Assembly: GCA_019749945.1 (NCBI GenBank)
Contig: JAIEPF010000021.1
Location: forward strand, 173,630-237,629
Source: Burkholderiales bacterium
GTDB taxonomy: Bacteria > Pseudomonadota > Gammaproteobacteria > Burkholderiales > SG8-41
Length of the DNA: 64,000 nucleotides
Reading direction: 5' to 3'
Part shown: in pieces, positions 59,811-64,000 of the stretch
How positions within the stretch are numbered: position 1 is the first letter of the stretch
How the letters are laid out: each line of letters starts with the position of its first letter
Position numbers and translations under genes: made by a program
The notes under the pieces: model-generated
Seen by the model: only the letters and a program-made list of their open reading frames with translations
Databases searched by the model: none
Told to the model about the DNA's origin: nothing

Positions 59811-60863
59811 ATGCGTTACGTACTGATTGCGCTTTCGATATTGCTTGGAGCGGCGACCCCGGCCATGGCCCAGGTCAGCATCGGCATTTCGATTCCCGGC
59901 GTGAGCATCGGCATCCACCAGCCGGTGTACCCGGAACTCGTGCCGGTGCCCGGTTATCCGGTGTATTACGCGCCGCATGCGCGGGTGAACTATTTCTTTT
60001 ACGACGGGCTGTACTGGGTGTACCAGGACGATCGCTGGTACTCAAGCGCCTGGTACGACGGCCCCTGGGATTACGTGGAGCCGTATGATGTCCCGCTGTT
60101 CGTGCTGCGGGTCCCCGTACGTTACTACCTGCACCCCCCGGTGTACTTCCACGGCTGGGTGGTGACGGCACCGCCGCGCTGGGATCTGCACTGGGGTCCG
60201 CGCTGGGCGCAGCATCGCCACGGCTGGGATCACTGGGACCGCCGCGTGGTGTACGCGCCCGCGCCGCTGCCGGTGTACCAGCGCCACTATCACGGCGAAC
60301 GTTATCCGCGGGCCGAATACCAGCAGGTGATCCGCCGCGAGCATTACCATTACCAGCCGCGTGACCATGTGGTGCGCGAGCGATATCACGAACGGACGGC
60401 AACGCGGCCGCAGGCCCAGGCCTGGCCCGCGCCGCAGAATCCTCCGGCGCAGCGCAGTGCCGATTCCCGGCACGAACAGCGCCCGCCGCGCGAGCGTGAA
60501 CATGCAGAACCGCAGCGACCCGAAGCGATGCAGGTGCTGCCGCAGCAGCGCGCACAGCCGCGGCAAGAAATCGAGCGGCGTGCGCAGCCGCAGCCGCAGC
60601 CGCGCGAAACGCGCGAACGGGAAGAATCGCGGCGGCCGGAAGCGATGCAGGTGCTGCCGCAGCAACGGGCGGCGATCCTGCAGGAGCGCCAGCAGCAGCA
60701 ACAGCAGCAGCGGCAGGAGCCGGCCGCGCGAGCGCAGCCGGCGCCGCGGCCGCAACAGGCCCAGGACCGGGGGGCGCAAGACCGCGGCGATCGCCATCAT
60801 CGCGACCATGGTGAACGGCGCGGACAGGAGCGGGGCGGCGATCGGGGAAACGACAGGCGGTAA
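59811..60863 (+). CDS. Tyr/Trp- then Gln/Arg-rich exported protein, function unknown
   Basis: A 350-residue protein with a signal (MRYVLIALSILLGAATPAMAQ). Residues about 21-200 are rich in Tyr, Trp, Pro and His (YYAPHARVNYFFYDGLYWVY, DRWYSSAWYDGPWDYVEPYD). Residues about 200-350 are Gln/Arg/Glu with two copies of RPEAMQVLPQQRA (nt 60522 and 60639 start) and a poly-Gln run. This layout recalls the YXWGXW-type and other secreted proteins of unknown role in betaproteobacteria. It is the last of three consecutive envelope genes. Confidence 0.65.
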   Translation: MRYVLIALSILLGAATPAMAQVSIGISIPGVSIGIHQPVYPELVPVPGYPVYYAPHARVNYFFYDGLYWVYQDDRWYSSAWYDGPWDYVEPYDVPLFVLRVPVRYYLHPPVYFHGWVVTAPPRWDLHWGPRWAQHRHGWDHWDRRVVYAPAPLPVYQRHYHGERYPRAEYQQVIRREHYHYQPRDHVVRERYHERTATRPQAQAWPAPQNPPAQRSADSRHEQRPPREREHAEPQRPEAMQVLPQQRAQPRQEIERRAQPQPQPRETREREESRRPEAMQVLPQQRAAILQERQQQQQQQRQEPAARAQPAPRPQQAQDRGAQDRGDRHHRDHGERRGQERGGDRGNDRR

Positions 60864-60990
60864 TACGGGCTGCGGCAGGGGGGTGCCGGATGACCTGCCC
60901 CGGGTCATGCTGATTGCGGCAAAAAAAAGGGCTGATAAATCGGCTCACGTAATCCAGGGATCACGGACGGTTTTGTGCTGCCCTGGCTGA

Positions 60991-61590
60991 TTAATTCACC
61001 CGCAAGGCGCTGTGTTCGATCAGCCGCAAAAAATTTCCGAACATGAAGGGGTCCAGTTTTTCCCCTTGCTCCGACTCCATGACATGGATGATTTCCCGGT
61101 GGCTGCGGGCTTTATTGTAGGGGCGCAAATGGCTCATCGCATCGTAGCTGTCAACCACCAGCAGAATCCGGCTGAGCGGTGGAATGGCCTCGCCTTTGAG
61201 CCCGTCGGGATAACCGCTGCCATCGTACGATTCGTGGTGGTGCCGGATGATTGGCGCCGTAAGTTCAAGCTTCGCAATTTCGGTTGCGCGGAATATGCGC
61301 TCGCCCTGCTCGGAGTGCGCCTTCATCAACACCCATTCATCAGGCGTCAGACGCCCGGGTTTGAGCAGCACACTGTCCGGTACGCCGAGTTTGCCGATGT
61401 CATGAAAAAGGGCGCAGATGCGCAGATGGGCGTGATCTTCCGTTGAAATGCCGCAGGCGATGCCCAGGGCTTCCGCCAGCATGAGCACCCGGCTGCAATG
61501 GGCCTGGGTGTAGGAATCCCGCTCATTGAGCGCGACGGACAGGGCATTGACCGAGCCCCGGATCGACCGATCAATCGCAGACATTGCCAT
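60991..61590 (-). CDS. HD-GYP domain protein (cyclic-di-GMP phosphodiesterase-like)
   Basis: A 199-residue stand-alone HD-GYP domain. It shows the HD motif in CALFHDIGKLGVPDSVLLKPG, and HHESYDGSGYPDGLKGEAIPPLSRILLVVDSYDAM, with the GYP signature intact. HD-GYP enzymes hydrolyse cyclic-di-GMP. There is no receiver or sensor domain, so input must come from elsewhere. The C-terminal SEQGEKLDPFMFGNFLRLIEH helix is normal. It is a single gene convergent with the Tyr/Gln-rich protein gene. Confidence 0.9.
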   Translation of the reverse strand: MAMSAIDRSIRGSVNALSVALNERDSYTQAHCSRVLMLAEALGIACGISTEDHAHLRICALFHDIGKLGVPDSVLLKPGRLTPDEWVLMKAHSEQGERIFRATEIAKLELTAPIIRHHHESYDGSGYPDGLKGEAIPPLSRILLVVDSYDAMSHLRPYNKARSHREIIHVMESEQGEKLDPFMFGNFLRLIEHSALRVN

Positions 61591-61679
61591 GCAACACCCT
61601 CATATGGTGAACCCGACATTCCGTCATGTCCCCGGGATGCCATCGCGGCAACATGACGCCGTATCCTGGACTGTTCGGT

Positions 61680-62024
61680 TTAACGGCTCCTGGAGTTTTT
61701 TACAAATTCGAGCGAAGCCTGGAACAGCTCCAGGTCTTTTGCATAATCGGCGGCATCGGCGCGGTCGATCTGTATCCATTCCCGCGTTCCCGCGATGCCG
61801 CCGGGCTGGAACGGGCTGATGTGGTCGCGCGAGAAATGCAGTTCCGTCGCCACGGCAGCGGCGAGGCGGATGCCCACGCTGCCGCCGCTGATGCAGGCAA
61901 ACATCCTGTCGCTGACGAAGTAGGCGTCGAGACCGTTGATCTTCCGGGCGCTTACACCGGGGAGCTTGAGCAGCAGCGCGTCGATCTGCGCCTTCGGGCT
62001 GGACTTTGGGGTATCAGTGGTCAC
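61680..62024 (-). CDS. TfoX-N-like domain protein
   Basis: A 114-residue protein: ALLLKLPGVSARKINGLDAYFVSDRMFACIS, then REWIQIDRADAADYAKDLELF. It resembles the N-terminal domain of TfoX/Sxy, the competence regulator, but single-domain copies have no proven role in competence. Start is uncertain: GTG 62024 is used; TTG 62063 would add 13 residues. It lies between the HD-GYP gene and the alpha/beta hydrolase gene on the same strand. Confidence 0.7.
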   Translation of the reverse strand: MTTDTPKSSPKAQIDALLLKLPGVSARKINGLDAYFVSDRMFACISGGSVGIRLAAAVATELHFSRDHISPFQPGGIAGTREWIQIDRADAADYAKDLELFQASLEFVKNSRSR

Positions 62025-62098
62025 GGGAATTTCGCCGGGTCGGTGGTGAATGGGACGTTTCAATTATAAATAAAGCCGGGCCTTGCACGCTCACCGGC

Positions 62099-63100
62099 TT
62101 ACTTCTTTCTTGCGTTGAACATTTCCCCGCTGTTGACCATTTCCTGCAGGCTGGCCCAGGCGTAATCCAGGCCGCGCGCGGCGGACAGGCTGAACGCGGT
62201 GGCGGTGATGCCGCTGACAAAGGTCATCTGCAGCGCTTCCGTGGTGTCCGGATCGACGCCGGCATTCTGCAGCGAGGTTTCCGAAGGATACTGCGCGTCC
62301 TCGTGGGTTGCGTCCTTGATCGAGACTTCGGCGACATCGCTCTGGATGTAATCGTAAAAATATTCGCGGCGGCGCACCGGGTGGAGGATTTCATCGGCGC
62401 CCAGCACCATCACCGGTTTTTTGATTTTGTAGAGGAATTCGGGCGTGGCCCTGCCGAAATAGGCGGGGTCGAGCAGGATGCCGCCGGCGACGGGGGCGCC
62501 CTGCGCCATCGCGATGGCCACCGCATGACCGCCAAAGGAATGCCCGACGAGGATGATCCGGTTCACGTCGACGCGGCTGTCGATGATGCCCGGTGCGCGG
62601 CGGATCAGGTTGACGATCCGCAGCAGGACTGCGGCATTGGCATCCCAGGGCCCGGTTTTGGACAACTGCAGCGATACGGCATGCATGCCCCAGGACGCGA
62701 CGTGCATGGCCTGCCGCGAATGCGCCTCCTTCGAACAGTCGTGGCCGTGCAGGAAAACCAGCAGCGGTGCCTTTTCGGCGGGCGAGGCGAGATAAACATC
62801 GACAGGGATGCGTTCCTTTTCCGACAGGCGGATGGTGCGGCCCTGCTGCGCGGTCACCTCGAACGGGCCGCGCTGGCGGAAACGCCGGATGCCCGCCTGC
62901 TGACCCAGCAAGTGACTTTGCAGTTCGCCGAACCCCCCGGGTTGCGACGGTTGCGCGCGGGTGTGCCGCGGCAGGGTACAGGCGGCCAGCGCCAGCCATG
63001 CCATGAGCAGCAAGCGGCGTCTGCTGCGGACCGGTGCTTTAACCGGCAATGGCAATGAAGAGGTGACGCGGCTGCGCATCGGTCTGTGCTTTGGGGGCAT
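62099..63100 (-). CDS. Exported alpha/beta hydrolase (chlorophyllase/PET-hydrolase-like fold)
   Basis: A 333-residue hydrolase. The N-terminus has RSRRRLLLMAWLALAACTLP, a twin-arginine-like or lipoprotein signal (Cys after LAA). The catalytic nucleophile is in IILVGHSFGGHAVAIAMAQ; the oxyanion region is LLVFLHGHDCSKEAHS; LLDPAYFG and MVLGADEILHP follow (acid region). A C-terminal His is expected near KDATHEDAQYP. It resembles platelet-activating factor acetylhydrolase- or chlorophyllase-like proteins. Start could be ATG 63100 or 63079. Confidence 0.78.
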   Translation of the reverse strand: MPPKHRPMRSRVTSSLPLPVKAPVRSRRRLLLMAWLALAACTLPRHTRAQPSQPGGFGELQSHLLGQQAGIRRFRQRGPFEVTAQQGRTIRLSEKERIPVDVYLASPAEKAPLLVFLHGHDCSKEAHSRQAMHVASWGMHAVSLQLSKTGPWDANAAVLLRIVNLIRRAPGIIDSRVDVNRIILVGHSFGGHAVAIAMAQGAPVAGGILLDPAYFGRATPEFLYKIKKPVMVLGADEILHPVRRREYFYDYIQSDVAEVSIKDATHEDAQYPSETSLQNAGVDPDTTEALQMTFVSGITATAFSLSAARGLDYAWASLQEMVNSGEMFNARKK

Positions 63101-63203
63101 TGGTGAAATCAGGTTTGTAACGAGTTTACCTTTTTGCACGGGCCCGGGCAGCGGCGCCGGTTTGCCGGTGCGCCGCCTATAATCCCCATCAAAGGAGTCA
63201 CCA

Positions 63204-63929
63204 TTGAAACCGACCAAGGCCTACCGTAATCCCGATTTCATGAACGGCCCGGACGCGCGCGCGCTGCGCATCCTCGCCGAATATCTCGAACCCAAAAGCC
63301 GCCTTGATGCCGAAGGCGTGGAGGACACCATCGTGTTTTTCGGTTCGGCGCGCCTGCCGCCGGGCTCGAAATATTACGAAGCCGCGCGCTCGCTGGCGTT
63401 CCGTCTGACGCAGTGGTCGAAGGCGCTGGACTCGACAGACCAGCGCCGCTTCCTCGTCGGCACCGGCGGCGGCCCCGGCATCATGGAAGCCGCCAACCGG
63501 GGCGCCTCCGAAGCGCAGGGCCGCAACGTCGGGCTGAGCATCTCCCTGCCGCGCGAAGAGGGCGTCAATCCGCACGTCACGCGCGAACTGGCCTTTCATT
63601 TTCATTATTTTTTCATGCGCAAGTTCTGGCTCGCCTACATGGCCAAGGCGATGATCGTGTTCCCCGGCGGTTACGGCACGCTCGATGAACTGTTCGAAGT
63701 GCTGACACTGGTGCAGACCAGGCGCATGACCAAACGCATGCCGATCGTGCTCTTCGGCACCGAATACTGGAGCGAAGTGATCAATTTCGACGCGCTGGTG
63801 CGCCACGGCACCATCGATGCCGCCGACGTGGATCTGGTGCATCGCACCGACTCGGTGGACGAGGCCTTTGACTGGCTGATCCGCCAGCTCGCCAAGGAGG
63901 CCATCGGCAGGCCGGGGGCGATGCTTTAG
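63204..63929 (+). CDS. LOG family (lysine decarboxylase-like, PGGxGTxxE) protein
   Basis: A 241-residue Rossmann-fold protein of the LOG/TIGR00730-related group. It contains VFFGSARLPPGSKYYEAARSLA, GTGGGPGIMEAANRGA and VFPGGYGTLDELFEVLTLVQT, the PGGxGTxxE motif that binds nucleotide 5'-monophosphates. Some members release cytokinin bases from AMP-derivatives; many bacterial ones only hydrolyse nucleotides. Start is TTG 63204, supported by an AAAGGAG ribosome site; no ATG precedes the conserved part. It is divergent from the hydrolase gene. Confidence 0.88.
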   Translation: MKPTKAYRNPDFMNGPDARALRILAEYLEPKSRLDAEGVEDTIVFFGSARLPPGSKYYEAARSLAFRLTQWSKALDSTDQRRFLVGTGGGPGIMEAANRGASEAQGRNVGLSISLPREEGVNPHVTRELAFHFHYFFMRKFWLAYMAKAMIVFPGGYGTLDELFEVLTLVQTRRMTKRMPIVLFGTEYWSEVINFDALVRHGTIDAADVDLVHRTDSVDEAFDWLIRQLAKEAIGRPGAML

Positions 63930-64000
63930 AGCGCCTAACAAAATGACGCTTGTACTTTGTTGAAGGATTTTGTACGTTGAGGCATCGCGCAACCGAGAGG

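Overview
The window is a 64-kb stretch of a high-GC chromosome from a betaproteobacterium, most likely Burkholderiales or a close relative. Two things point there. The housekeeping blocks follow a familiar betaproteobacterial order (pilC-pilD-coaE-zapD-yacG facing a Nudix/ThiE-like gene, and ffh followed by rpsP-rimM-trmD-rplS). The rest carries eight orphan periplasmic receptors of the Bug/TctC type, an expansion typical of that group. No rRNA, tRNA, CRISPR array, transposase or phage gene was seen. All calls come from reading the sequence; no database search was run.

Layout. 1-14.2 kb is core: a DUF815-type ATPase cut by the window edge, Nudix/ThiE-like fusion, yacG, zapD, coaE, pilD, pilC, a CorB/CorC-type membrane protein, a CcsA-like cytochrome assembly protein, ffh, a nitroreductase, rpsP-rimM-trmD-rplS with a terminator, and an exported helical-repeat protein. 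14.2-27.9 kb is a divergent GntR regulator and a long run of thirteen co-directional genes: SuyA/SuyB-like lyase, ThDP enzyme, succinate dehydrogenase-type FeS subunit and two membrane subunits, a sulfatase, a Bug receptor, a two-subunit class I fumarase/tartrate dehydratase, an SdhA-like flavoprotein, a second Bug receptor and an Ldh2-family dehydrogenase. These chemistries can be chained as oxidise, hydrate, oxidise, decarboxylate or desulfonate, which suggests catabolism of a substituted (possibly sulfonated) C3-C4 acid. That pathway is inference.

28-41 kb is mixed: recQ, an exported metallo-beta-lactamase-fold protein, a TfdA/TauD dioxygenase, an OmpA-type lipoprotein, an FMN hydroxyacid dehydrogenase, slyX, a class C beta-lactamase-like esterase and small proteins. 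At 40608-41165 lies the most striking feature. It is an OsmC-family gene whose first active-site cysteine codon is an in-frame TGA, followed 19 nt later by a hairpin that closely resembles the bacterial SECIS of E. coli fdhF. This reads as a selenocysteine-containing OsmC-like protein.

41-58.6 kb alternates Bug receptors with small-molecule enzymes (AhpD-like, HIT-like, enolase superfamily, C45 acyltransferase, MazG-like, M32 carboxypeptidase, PrpD-like). 58.6-64 kb holds envelope proteins (Spy/CpxP-like, a lipoprotein, a Tyr/Gln-rich exported protein), an HD-GYP protein, a TfoX-like domain, an exported alpha/beta hydrolase and a LOG-family protein.
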